A program made the position numbers and the translations under genes. 64,000 nt of DNA from Devosia sp. YIM 151766 (GTDB lineage Bacteria > Pseudomonadota > Alphaproteobacteria > Rhizobiales > Devosiaceae), in contig NZ_CP127251.1 of the NCBI RefSeq assembly GCF_030285925.1, positions 2,703,501 to 2,767,500 of the forward strand, read 5' to 3'. Below are positions 51,373 through 59,851 of this stretch, piece by piece. The notes beneath the pieces were generated by a model. The model was given only the letters and a program-made list of their open reading frames with translations. It was not told where the DNA came from and searched no databases. Every line of letters starts with the position of its first letter. The stretch's first letter is position 1.

Positions 51373-51576
51373 TCTTTATGCCACACGCGTGTGCGACAGA
51401 CCCGGTGGGTGACGCTTGCGTTTCTCGGCAAAATGAGCGATTGAGCCACTATTCAAATGGACCCGGTGAAACCCCGGGTGGCTCTTCTGGCCGCCAATCC
51501 GCCAGACACTCCAGAAAAACGCACCATGTCCCCGTCCGCTCCGAGCGGACCGCAACATCCTGTCGTCTGGACCTCA

Positions 51577-53055
51577 ATGACACTCATAGAAAACTTTCGC
51601 CGTAACTGGCTCTCCAACGTTCGTGGCGACATCCTTGCCGGTATCGTCGTCGCCCTTGCCCTCATCCCAGAAGCCATCGGCTTCTCCATCATCGCCGGGG
51701 TCGACCCCAGGGTCGGGCTCTACGCCTCCGTCATAATCGCCATGGTCATTGCCATCACCGGCGGTCGCCCGGCCATGATCTCGGCTGCCACTGCTGCCAC
51801 CGCCGTGCTCTTCGGCTCTCTGGTCCGCGAGCATGGCGTCGAATACCTGCTCGCCACCACCATCCTGGCTGGCGTCATCCAGATAGCAGCCGGGTTTGCC
51901 CGCGTCGGTTACATCATGCGGTTCGTATCCCGATCGGTCATGACCGGCTTTGTCAACGCGCTGGCCATCCTGATCTTCATGGCGCAGCTGCCGGAAATTA
52001 TCGGCGTCTCCTGGCAGTCGTACGCCATGATCGCAGCAGGTCTCGCGATCATTTACCTGTTCCCGCGTGTCACCCGCGTGATCCCGTCACCCCTGGTCTG
52101 CATCCTGGCCCTGACGGTCGCAGCCATGGTGTTCAACCTCGACACCCGCATCGTCGGCGACTTGGGCGAATTGCCCAATGCCTTGCCGTCCCTGTTAATG
52201 CCCAACATCCCGTTCACCCTTGATACGTTGTGGATCATCTTGCCGACTTCCATCGCGGTTGCGGCGGTCGGTCTGCTCGAAAGCTTGCTCACTGCGTCTA
52301 TCGTCGACCAGATGACCGACACCGGAAGCGACAAGAACCGCGAGAGTATCGGCCAGGGCATCGCCAACATCGCGTCGGGTTTCTTCGGCGGCATGGCCGG
52401 CTGTGCCATGATCGGCCAGTCGGTCATCAACGTAAAGTCCGGTGGGCGTACGCGCCTGTCCACCTTCGCGGCAGGTGCCATCCTGCTGTTCATACTGCTG
52501 GTTCTGGGCGACTGGGTCGGCCTGATCCCGATGCCGGCGCTCGTCGCGATCATGATTATGGTCTCGATCGGCACCTTCAGCTGGTCGTCGCTGCGCGATC
52601 TCGTTCATCATCCCCGCCGCTCTAGCATCGTCATGCTCGCGACTGTCTTGACCGTCGTCGGTACCCATAACCTGGCGCTCGGCGTCGGGGTCGGCGTCCT
52701 GCTGTCCGGCATTTTCTTCGCCTGGAAAGTCTCCCAGATATTCCGTGTCACTTCATCCCTAGAGGATGATGTCCGCACCTACCGGGTAGAAGGGCAGCTG
52801 TTTTTCGCGAGCGCCGAGGACTTCCTGGCCGCGATGGACTTCGAGGAAAAGGTGTCCACCGTACGCCTCGACCTAACCACGGCGCACCTATGGGACCTGA
52901 CCGGCGTCAACGCCATCGATATGGCCGTCCTCAAGTTCCGGCGGGCCGGTGCCGTGGTCGAGGTAATCGGCATGAACGACGCCAGTGCCACCATCATGGA
53001 CAAGCTGGCCGTACACGATCAGCCAGGTGCGATGGAAAAGATCTTGGGACACTAG
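51577..53055 (+). CDS. SulP family anion transporter with STAS domain
   Basis: 492 residues from ATG 51577 (MTLIENFRRNWLSNVRGDILAGIVVALALIPEAIGFSIIAGVDPRVGLYAS); in-frame ATGs at 51457 and 51526 are alternatives with poorer family agreement. Core motifs: GGRPAMISAATAATAVLFGSLV and FFGGMAGCAMIGQSVINVKSGGRTRLSTF; a short STAS domain occupies the last 100 residues (VRLDLTTAHLWDLTGVNAIDMAVLKFRRAG). It imports sulfate or bicarbonate-like anions. It is divergent from arsR; a link to sulfur demand during arsenic stress is speculation. Confidence 0.9.
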   Translation: MTLIENFRRNWLSNVRGDILAGIVVALALIPEAIGFSIIAGVDPRVGLYASVIIAMVIAITGGRPAMISAATAATAVLFGSLVREHGVEYLLATTILAGVIQIAAGFARVGYIMRFVSRSVMTGFVNALAILIFMAQLPEIIGVSWQSYAMIAAGLAIIYLFPRVTRVIPSPLVCILALTVAAMVFNLDTRIVGDLGELPNALPSLLMPNIPFTLDTLWIILPTSIAVAAVGLLESLLTASIVDQMTDTGSDKNRESIGQGIANIASGFFGGMAGCAMIGQSVINVKSGGRTRLSTFAAGAILLFILLVLGDWVGLIPMPALVAIMIMVSIGTFSWSSLRDLVHHPRRSSIVMLATVLTVVGTHNLALGVGVGVLLSGIFFAWKVSQIFRVTSSLEDDVRTYRVEGQLFFASAEDFLAAMDFEEKVSTVRLDLTTAHLWDLTGVNAIDMAVLKFRRAGAVVEVIGMNDASATIMDKLAVHDQPGAMEKILGH

Positions 53056-53064
53056 CTTCCGACC

Positions 53065-53098
53065 ACGTTGCGAGCGATCTCTTTATCGCTCGCAACGT
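53065..53098. terminator. Strong hairpin after sulP
   Basis: A 14-bp perfect stem (53065-53078 with 53085-53098) around CTCTTT, ten bases after the sulP stop. There is no immediate T run (CCGCTTTT follows), so termination or mRNA stabilisation are both possible. Confidence 0.55.
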
Positions 53099-53455
53099 CC
53101 GCTTTTACGCTAGGTAATGATGTCCTCGAACGGCAAGAATGGGGTCGACCTCTGCCGCTCCCATGATGGATTGATATGCAATCCTTGGTGCGTTCGGGAC
53201 GGCTCAGACACAGCCAAGTTGTGATTGCTGAATGATGTAAGCGTGGGATGGATTTCTGCCGGTGCTTTCGCATCTGCCACAAGAAGGGATTAGATGAGTC
53301 TTGCCCGTACATGGAACAATGGAGCCAATCTCTGGTTTTTTGCGAGTGCTCAACTCCGAACCGGCACTGGATATGGAGCAATGCTAATCATCGCTCGACG
53401 GCCCCGAGTGACCCCCGGAGCCGCCATAGCTCATTCGTTCTGAGCTGTTGCAGAA
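53099..53455. other. Non-coding interval, nothing recognised
   Basis: About 360 bp between the sulP hairpin and the end of the betaine-binding protein gene. Short frames exist on both strands but none has protein-like composition, a ribosome-binding site or a known motif. Confidence 0.5.
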
Positions 53456-54463
53456 CTACTGCTCAAGCGCGCCTTTAGCCTCTTCAATCCATCCGTCGAA
53501 GAGCTCTCGATTAGCAGCAATCCATTCCTGGGCGTGCCGGCGCACGTCTTCTGCGCTGTTTTCACCCTCCTTCATGCGAACGTTCTGTTCGCCCACCGCA
53601 TCAAGCGGTATCTCCATGACTTCAAAGAGACGGTAGACATCGGGATTTTCATCAAGGAATGCCGAATTGCCCACTGGCCGGATGTCGTTGGCCGGAAAGC
53701 CCATTTCACAAGGATCATTTGCACAACCAATGACCCCTTCGATTGCCGTGTGGCCTTCGAACTCTGATTGTCCTTCAGGAAGAGATGAGTAGGGAACTTC
53801 GAGCCATACCACATCCTTATCGGGCACCAGTTCCCCGAGAACCCAGTTGGGCGTCCAAGTGTAAAAAAGAATTGGCTCCCCAGCTTCGTAAGCGGCTATG
53901 GCGTCCGCCATCGCCGGGTCATAAGCTGCAGTGATAAGGTCAATATGCTCTTCGAGACCAAACTCGGTTATGTGATGATCGATCACAAGGCCGCAGTCCC
54001 ATCCCGGCGGACAAGCTACCATGTCGGCAATGCCGTCGCCGTTGCGATCGAAGAGGGCCGAAATCTCGGGATCGGCAAAATCGGCTAGCGATGTGATGCC
54101 GTATTCATCGGCGGTTTTCTTATCAACCAGGTAGCCTTCAAGTGCGCCGCCCCGGATGACATATCCGACCATCTCGAGATTATCGAACATTGCGAAGCGG
54201 TCGTTGAACAGTGGGAACCACTCCATCACCGAAAAGTCGGCGTCCCGTTGACTGAGAGCCTGATATCGAACAGCATCATCAAGCGTTATGGGTTCGTTGA
54301 CCGAGTGCCCCAGTTCGCGCAATGCAGCGATATAGACTTCGGTGTCAAACCATCCAGAATCCCAGGTTCCCCGTGCGGGGTTTATCTCTGCTGCCAGCCC
54401 GTAAGACGAACTGAGGAGGAGCGCCGCTGTAGCAACGGCACCAACGCGTCTATTGATGTGCAT
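53456..54463 (-). CDS. Glycine betaine/proline ABC transporter substrate-binding protein
   Basis: 335 residues with a signal peptide (VGAVATAALLLSSSYGLAAEI). The OpuAC-type domain shows WDSGWFDTEVYIAALRELGHSVNEP, DADFSVMEWFPLFNDRF, CPPGWDCGLVIDHHITEFGL and EPILFYTWTPNWVLGELVPDKDVVWLEVP. It binds a quaternary amine in the periplasm. No permease or ATPase gene is adjacent: the downstream interval is empty and upstream is a hydrolase, so it must use a transporter encoded elsewhere or be a relic of a larger cluster. Confidence 0.88.
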   Translation of the reverse strand: MHINRRVGAVATAALLLSSSYGLAAEINPARGTWDSGWFDTEVYIAALRELGHSVNEPITLDDAVRYQALSQRDADFSVMEWFPLFNDRFAMFDNLEMVGYVIRGGALEGYLVDKKTADEYGITSLADFADPEISALFDRNGDGIADMVACPPGWDCGLVIDHHITEFGLEEHIDLITAAYDPAMADAIAAYEAGEPILFYTWTPNWVLGELVPDKDVVWLEVPYSSLPEGQSEFEGHTAIEGVIGCANDPCEMGFPANDIRPVGNSAFLDENPDVYRLFEVMEIPLDAVGEQNVRMKEGENSAEDVRRHAQEWIAANRELFDGWIEEAKGALEQ

Positions 54464-54472
54464 GATGATCGC

Positions 54473-55138
54473 TTATATCTGTTCGTAAAGTTGGTCGATG
54501 GTGTCAGCTTCGAAAAGGAACTGGGAGGGATCCTTAAACGTCCATCCCTCGTAAGCTTCGCCCCTCATCGATCTGACAGCCTGCTTGGCTGTGACGATCT
54601 CGCCGCCATAAAGCCAATTGGCCATGCTCAGAACGGCAGACTTGTGCATCGTCTGAGTGGCGGTCGTCATGGCATCCTTTACCAGCGTGACCTTATAGCC
54701 CTTCCAGACCGCATCGTTGACCGTGGTTTCCACACAGGCTTCTGTCCAGACGCCGATGACGATAAGGTTCTCGATATCCAAGCGCTGTAACACAGCTTCC
54801 AGTCGAGTGCCAAAGAATGCCGAATATCGGGTCTTATCGACGATGATGTCGCCGTCTTTGGCCGCGACCTCGGGGCTGATTTGCGCTGAATCGCTACCCT
54901 CGATGCAATGGGTAGGCTCACCATTGGCTCCGGTCGCTTCGAAACGGAGCAGGTCAGATCCATCTTTAGCGTGCCAATGGCGCGTGTAGATGACTTGGAT
55001 TCCTGTCGCTCGTGCCGCCTCGATCACTGTTTTTGAACGATCAATGATCCCCGAGTAGTCGAAAACCGGCCAAGCGCCTGTTGGCCGATTGGCTTCCTGC
55101 AGATCGATGACCAGCAGGGCCGTTTTTGTATTAGTCAA
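54473..55138 (-). CDS. Cysteine hydrolase (isochorismatase-like)
   Basis: 221 residues. KTALLVIDLQEANRPTGAWPVFDY holds the catalytic Asp; DIIVDKTRYSAFFGTRLEAVLQRLDIENLIVIGVWTEACVETTVNDAVWKGYKVTLVKDAM supplies the Lys and the nucleophilic Cys of the superfamily. Substrate unknown; amide or N-carbamoyl compounds are usual. Nine bp upstream of the betaine-binding gene on the same strand, so probably co-transcribed and perhaps acting on a related nitrogen compound. Confidence 0.85.
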   Translation of the reverse strand: MTNTKTALLVIDLQEANRPTGAWPVFDYSGIIDRSKTVIEAARATGIQVIYTRHWHAKDGSDLLRFEATGANGEPTHCIEGSDSAQISPEVAAKDGDIIVDKTRYSAFFGTRLEAVLQRLDIENLIVIGVWTEACVETTVNDAVWKGYKVTLVKDAMTTATQTMHKSAVLSMANWLYGGEIVTAKQAVRSMRGEAYEGWTFKDPSQFLFEADTIDQLYEQI

Positions 55139-55271
55139 AAGTCAAAAGTCCTTTGTGTCGCCTTTCCCAACAAATTCCGATGTTCTTACAGAGCGATGTT
55201 TTCAGGGAGACGCTCATGCCCCAAGCCACGACCGGGGAGGGAAACGCGTGGTGGCCTGCAGGGCTTGTAGC

Positions 55272-55492
55272 ATTATGGCCCGGCATGTCAAAATTCGGAG
55301 GATAGCGGTCCTAAGCGCAATCCCGCGCTTGATGTGGTCGAAGCCATAGCCCGGGTGCTGGGCGTCAAAGCACCAAATCTTCTTGGCGAGTTAATCCGCA
55401 CGGTTGGCTTTGCGCCTCACGGGGGCGCAAACGGACATTGGCGCTGCTCAGTCTGCCGCGGCGAAATGCGCAATCTGGTCCGCATGCGGTAG
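55272..55492 (+). pseudogene. Possible C-terminal remnant of an XRE-type regulator
   Basis: A frame without a start reads PKRNPALDVVEAIARVLGVKAPNLL, the usual end of a Cro/CI-type helix-turn-helix domain (R-x-P-x-L-D-x-V-x-x-I-A-x-x-L-G-V), and then a Cys-pair sequence HWRCSVCRGEMRNL to a stop at 55492. The first helices are missing. The rest of 55139-55667 holds only the arm-type motif and the tRNA terminator. Confidence 0.4.
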
Positions 55493-55583
55493 CTGCCAGC
55501 GTCCAGCACCAAATGTCAGATCTCAGGCCGAGCTCGAATGCAATAACACGGCCGTAATCACCTTCCTCATGGAGCGACAAAAT

Positions 55584-55602
55584 GTTGAGGTGGTGTTGAG
55601 TT
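55584..55602 (+). repeat. Putative integrase arm-type site, right end
   Basis: GTTGAGGTGGTGTTGAGTT differs at one base from the motif at 5371-5389 and has the same orientation. It lies 71 bp inside the right tRNA-derived repeat. Confidence 0.5.
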
Positions 55603-55636
55603 GAAAAGAAAAGCCCCGGCATCGTAGCCGGGGCTT
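55603..55636 (-). terminator. tRNA-fMet transcription terminator
   Basis: Read on the minus strand, AAGCCCCGGC pairs with GCCGGGGCTT around TACGAT and is followed by TTCTTTTC. It lies 31 bp beyond the CCA end of the tRNA gene. Confidence 0.8.
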
Positions 55637-55667
55637 GTCCGTAACCCACTGATAAAGCGGGGAATTT

Positions 55668-55744
<77 letters not shown>

Positions 55745-55956
55745 TCAAACACCCGCCTTGTCGCCGGGTGTGAGGGCTATATAGGGGGTGACGCGGCAGA
55801 CCTCAACCCCCCGCGAAGGTTTTTTGACAGTCTGGCGAAGAGATAGCAGATCGAGGCGACGAAACATCGGCAAAGTCCGCTGGAGCCCTTCCCTGCCGGG
55901 CCCGGCTGGTCTAGGGTCCGGCCCGCTTTTCTTGCCGCCTCAAATGGAATTTCTGC

Positions 55957-56994
55957 ATGCAATTCAAGTCTCTCGGTCGCTCGGACCTCAAGGTCACCGA
56001 TATCTGCCTCGGCACCATGACCTGGGGCAGCCAGAATACCGAAGCCGAGGGCCATGCGCAGATCGCCCTGGCGCGCGATGCCGGCATCAATTTCATGGAT
56101 ACGGCCGAACTCTATGCCGTGCCGGGCAGCCCCACGACCAGCGGCCGCACCGAGGAGATCATCGGCAATTGGTTCGCCACCCATGACGACCGCGACAAGT
56201 GGATCCTGGCCAGCAAGATCGGCGGCGGCGGCAGCAGTTTCCTGCGCGGCGGAAGGCGTGCCGACGGCGCCGCTATCCGCGAGGCGCTGGAGGCCAGCCT
56301 TAGGCGCCTCAAGACCGATTATGTCGATCTCTACCAGATCCACTGGGCCAGCCGCGGTCATTATCATTTCGAGAATTACTGGACCTATGATCCCAGCCGG
56401 CAGGACACCGACGATGTTCTGGCCAATCTCGCCGACATGCTGGAAACGCTGGGCGACCTCGTGCGCGGGGGCAAGATTCGCCATGTCGGCGTCTCCAATG
56501 AAACCACCTGGGGCATCACCCAATGGCTGCGCCTCGCCGAGCAGCATGGCCTGCCGCGCCTGGTCTCGGTGCAGAACGAATATAATCTCGTGCGCCGCAT
56601 GTTCGATCACGACCTGGCCGAGCTGAGCCATCACGAACAGGTGGGGCTCCTGGCTTACTCGCCGCTGGCCGGCGGCTTGCTGACCGGCAAATATTTCGAC
56701 GGCGCCACGCCCAAGGGCAGCCGCAAGGATTACCAGCAGGGCTTCTGGCGGCTCAACGAATATTCCGAGGAAGCCGCCAAACAATACCATGACGTGGCGG
56801 CGCGCCATGGTCTCGACCCCGTGCAGATGGCCATCGCCTTCTGCCGCAGCCGGCCTTTCACAACCGCCACCATTATCGGCGCCACCAGCACTGCGCAATT
56901 GCAGCAGGTACTCGGCGCCGTCGATCTGACCCTGTCCCCAGAGGTCCTGGCCGATATCGATGCGGTGCATCGCCGGCTGCCCCGCCCGATCTGA
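55957..56994 (+). CDS. Aldo/keto reductase, Tas-like
   Basis: 345 residues. MQFKSLGRSDLKVTDICLGTMTWGSQNTEAEGHAQIALARDAGINFMDTAELYAVP contains the catalytic Asp and Tyr (DTAELY); KWILASKIGGG supplies the Lys and VDLYQIHWASR the His. The C-terminal NADPH site includes IIGATSTAQLQQVL. The insert SRQDTDDVLANLADMLETLGDLVRGGKIRHVGVSNETTWG is that of the Tas/YajO group. It reduces aldehydes or ketones; substrate unknown. First gene in the right chromosomal flank. Confidence 0.9.
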   Translation: MQFKSLGRSDLKVTDICLGTMTWGSQNTEAEGHAQIALARDAGINFMDTAELYAVPGSPTTSGRTEEIIGNWFATHDDRDKWILASKIGGGGSSFLRGGRRADGAAIREALEASLRRLKTDYVDLYQIHWASRGHYHFENYWTYDPSRQDTDDVLANLADMLETLGDLVRGGKIRHVGVSNETTWGITQWLRLAEQHGLPRLVSVQNEYNLVRRMFDHDLAELSHHEQVGLLAYSPLAGGLLTGKYFDGATPKGSRKDYQQGFWRLNEYSEEAAKQYHDVAARHGLDPVQMAIAFCRSRPFTTATIIGATSTAQLQQVLGAVDLTLSPEVLADIDAVHRRLPRPI

Positions 56995-57060
56995 ACCTGT
57001 AGTCAACGGCGCTGGCGGCGATATAGTCGGACCCATTCGTTGCCACCGGAACGCCTGCGC

Positions 57061-57768
57061 ATGACCACGCTCTTCGCCTCTCTCTTTCCGCTCCTGGTCT
57101 ATTTCGCCTACAATATCGTCGTGCCGCAGGTGGAGAAGCGGCGGGCTTCGCTCTCGGTCATCATGAACATGCAGCGCCGCCGCTGGGTCGCCAATGCAGC
57201 GCGGCGCGAAAGCCCGTTCGACGCCATCCTGTCCGGCAATATCATGGGCTCGGTCAGCTTCATGGCCTCGACCTCGGCTTTGCTCGTCCTCGCCGTCTTT
57301 GCGGTTTTCGGGCAATTGCCGGCGCTGATGGCGGCGCTGGATTCGCTATCCGCCTATCGCAGCTATTCGCTACTCGACGTGCAGATTCATCTGGCGGTCA
57401 TGTTGGCCATGTTCGTGCTGGCCTTTTTCGCCTTCACCCTGTCGCTGCGCCAGTTCAACCATTTCTGCATCATGCTCGGCGCCCTCGATCGCGATGGCAC
57501 CACCGAAGAGGAAATAGAGGCCATAGCGCGCATGAACGCGCTGGGCGCCAAGAATTTCAACAGTGGCATTCGCGCCTATTATTTCTCCATTTCCACCGTC
57601 GCCTGGTTCGTTTCCGAATGGGTCGGCCTGGCGGTCTGCCTCATCACCGTGCTGGTGATCGCCCATCGGGAATTCTTTTCCTCCGCCCACCGCACCGCCG
57701 CGTCCGCGGCGGTCATCGCCGCCCGCCGCCGTCGCGACGCCGAGGTCCCCCGACGCGACAATTTATGA
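57061..57768 (+). CDS. DUF599 membrane protein
   Basis: 235 residues from ATG 57061 (MTTLFASLFPLLVYFAYNIVVPQ). Four hydrophobic segments: the N-terminal one, SFMASTSALLVLAVFAVFGQLPALM, IHLAVMLAMFVLAFFAFTLSLRQFNHFCIMLGA and VAWFVSEWVGLAVCLITVLVIA. The pattern RRRWVANAARRESPFDAILSGNIMGS and FRQFN/YSISTVAWF are DUF599 features. Function unknown. It ends in an Ala/Arg-rich tail. Confidence 0.82.
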   Translation: MTTLFASLFPLLVYFAYNIVVPQVEKRRASLSVIMNMQRRRWVANAARRESPFDAILSGNIMGSVSFMASTSALLVLAVFAVFGQLPALMAALDSLSAYRSYSLLDVQIHLAVMLAMFVLAFFAFTLSLRQFNHFCIMLGALDRDGTTEEEIEAIARMNALGAKNFNSGIRAYYFSISTVAWFVSEWVGLAVCLITVLVIAHREFFSSAHRTAASAAVIAARRRRDAEVPRRDNL

Positions 57769-57832
57769 CGTTGACATTCATGAATGATGGGCGTTTATTC
57801 CGGCCCGTTGAGACCTCTTTCTTGGCCCCGTT

Positions 57833-58144
57833 ATGCTTGTCTGCCAGTGCAATATGATCACCTCGTCCGAGATCGAGGACATCGTGCTCGACCTGCTCCA
57901 GGCCGATCCGTGGCAATTGGTCGTTCCCGCCAAAGTCTATGCCGAACTCAACCGCCGCGCGAAATGCTCCGGATGTGTGCCGAATGTGGTGGACATTATC
58001 GTGCGCGTCACCGAAAATTACCACGCACAGCAAGCCCATGAGCCCGCTGAGCTGGTGAACATCCAGTCCGGGCTCGAAAAGCTCAAAAAGCAACGGATTG
58101 GAGTACGTCGTGAAAGGCGAAGCACAAGTCATCGAGCGGCTTAA
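57833..58144 (+). CDS. bfd: Bacterioferritin-associated ferredoxin
   Basis: 103 residues. [22 protein letters not shown] gives the CxC pair and [18 protein letters not shown] the CxxC pair that ligate one [2Fe-2S] cluster. Bfd reduces ferric iron in bacterioferritin to release it. The C-terminus overlaps the bacterioferritin gene by 35 bp, so the two are translationally coupled; the basic tail ([13 protein letters not shown]) may be a by-product of that overlap. Confidence 0.87.
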   Translation: MLVCQCNMITSSEIEDIVLDLLQADPWQLVVPAKVYAELNRRAKCSGCVPNVVDIIVRVTENYHAQQAHEPAELVNIQSGLEKLKKQRIGVRRERRSTSHRAA

Positions 58145-58595
58145 CGAGGCCCTGTTCCTCGAGCTCGGCGCGGTCAACCAATATTGGGTCCATTACCGGC
58201 TCCTCGACGATTGGGGCTATAAGCGCCTGGCCGCCAAGGAACGTGCCGAATCCATCGAGGAAATGCACCACGCCGACAAGCTTATCGAGCGGATCATTTT
58301 CCTTGAAGGCCATCCCAACCTGCAGCGCGTCGCCCCCTTGCGCATTGGCCAGACGATCAAGGAAGTGCTCGAGGCCGACCTTGCCGGCGAATACGATGCC
58401 CGCGCCGCCTATAAGGCCAGCCGCGAACTCTGCGAACAACTCGGCGATTATGTCTCCAAGAACCTGTTCGAGGAACTCCTCGCCGATGAGGAAGGCCATA
58501 TCGACTTTCTCGAAACCCAGCTCGAATTGCTCGACAAGATCGGGGTGGAGAAATACGGCCAGCTCAATTCCGCCCCGGCCGACGAAGCCGAATGA
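58110..58595 (+). CDS. bfr: Bacterioferritin
   Basis: 161 residues from GTG 58110 ((M)[73 protein letters not shown]). The di-iron ligands are Glu in LFLELGA, ExxH in EEMHHAD, and EEL...[10 protein letters not shown]; the haem-ligand Met lies in the region after EHHAD but is not obvious here. It forms a 24-subunit iron-storage shell. Family members start M-K-G, which decides for GTG over the TTG at 58098. Confidence 0.92.
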   Translation: MKGEAQVIERLNEALFLELGAVNQYWVHYRLLDDWGYKRLAAKERAESIEEMHHADKLIERIIFLEGHPNLQRVAPLRIGQTIKEVLEADLAGEYDARAAYKASRELCEQLGDYVSKNLFEELLADEEGHIDFLETQLELLDKIGVEKYGQLNSAPADEAE

Positions 58596-58603
58596 AGTGA
58601 TAA

Positions 58604-58628
58604 ACGCCCGGACCCACGGTTCGGGCGT
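58604..58628. terminator. Hairpin after bacterioferritin gene
   Basis: ACGCCCG (58604-58610) pairs with CGGGCGT (58622-58628). It lies between the converging bfr and esterase genes; the T run is weak, so terminator function is only likely. Confidence 0.45.
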
Positions 58629-58681
58629 CATGCCAATTAATCAAAGAGTTAGGACCCATTGCGATTCCGCCGGGCGGAGTC

Positions 58682-59689
58682 CTATTCCTCGATCGGCTGG
58701 AACATGGCGTTGATCTGGCGGATGACCTCGTCGGTCGGCATCACCGAATCGGGCAGCATTTCGGGCGCCTCTGGCACCACTGCGGCATAGGGCACTCCGC
58801 TCGGGAAAGCCCCGAAACGCTGGAAGAACGACACCATATCGTCGAGTACCGGCATGCGCCAGCGCCACAGCGCCCCCATGGCGATCACCGGCTCCATATG
58901 GCCGAAACCCTCGTAATATTGCGTCGTCACCCAAACGCCCTGGGCCCGGAGCCGATCGGCGAAGCGATTGGTATTCTGCATGCGCACAATCGGGTCGCTG
59001 GTGCCCGTTGCCAGATACATCGGCGGCGCATCGGCGGTGATCAGATTGATCGGCTGGGTGCCTTCCGGATTGGGAGCATTGCCGAACGCGTCGCGAACTT
59101 CATTATATTCAAAGGGATAGAAGTCATAAGGGCCCGAAAGCGCCGCAACGGCGAGAATGGGAACCGTTACGCCGTAATCCTGCCTGAACGACGGGTCGAG
59201 CGCCAGCATGACGGCATTGTAAGCGCCGGCGGAATGGCCGGAGAGGAACAGGCGATTGGGGTCGCCGCCATAATTGGCGATATTGTCCTGCACCCAGCGC
59301 AGCGCCTTGGCGCTGTCCTCGAGAAAGTCCGGATAGTGCACTTCCGGCACCAGCCGGTAATCGGCGATGACGGTGACAAAGCCCCGCGCCGCTAAGGCCC
59401 TGCCAACAAACTGATAATCGGCCCGGTCGCCCCGGCTCCAGCCGCCGCCATAGATGAAGAAGACCACCGGCGCCGGCGCGCCCCTTTGTTCCGGGGCATA
59501 GATGTCCAGCTTGTGCCGCAGGCCATCGGCATAGGCGATGCCGTCGCCCACCTTGGCGGTGCCGGCATCCATGGCGGGGGGAATATTGAACGGGTCCATG
59601 ATCGAGGCGGCCGAAACCGCGCCGGGAGCAAGGAAAACCAGGAGAAGAAGCGCGGCCAGGGCGCGAGGCAGAGCGGGCATGATGAGCAA
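58682..59689 (-). CDS. Secreted alpha/beta hydrolase (carboxylesterase)
   Basis: 335 residues with a signal peptide (ALAALLLLVFLAPGAVSAA). VVFFIYGGGWSRGDRADYQFVGRALAARGF is the oxyanion-hole region of the BD-FAE/HSL group, LFLSGHSAGAYNAVMLALDP carries the nucleophilic Ser, and GFGHMEPVIAMG the His; Asp is likely in ATGTSDPIV. All catalytic parts are present. It probably hydrolyses short esters in the periplasm. Confidence 0.87.
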   Translation of the reverse strand: MLIMPALPRALAALLLLVFLAPGAVSAASIMDPFNIPPAMDAGTAKVGDGIAYADGLRHKLDIYAPEQRGAPAPVVFFIYGGGWSRGDRADYQFVGRALAARGFVTVIADYRLVPEVHYPDFLEDSAKALRWVQDNIANYGGDPNRLFLSGHSAGAYNAVMLALDPSFRQDYGVTVPILAVAALSGPYDFYPFEYNEVRDAFGNAPNPEGTQPINLITADAPPMYLATGTSDPIVRMQNTNRFADRLRAQGVWVTTQYYEGFGHMEPVIAMGALWRWRMPVLDDMVSFFQRFGAFPSGVPYAAVVPEAPEMLPDSVMPTDEVIRQINAMFQPIEE

Positions 59690-59851
59690 AATCTATGGCT
59701 GAATCTGGCTGGGGGAATAGCGGAACAAACCGGGGAGATTATGGCGCCGCAATGGGCGAGGGCAGGCGCGCCGCTCGCGGTCGCTTGCCTGCCCTCTGCT
59801 TAAGCGCCGTCACTTTGCGCCGAGTTCGCTAACAGATTGTTAACGTTGACG

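Noticed and set aside
55777..57315. A 512-codon minus-strand open frame
   Set aside because: It is antisense to the well-supported aldo/keto reductase and DUF599 genes; its composition mirrors their high-GC third positions.
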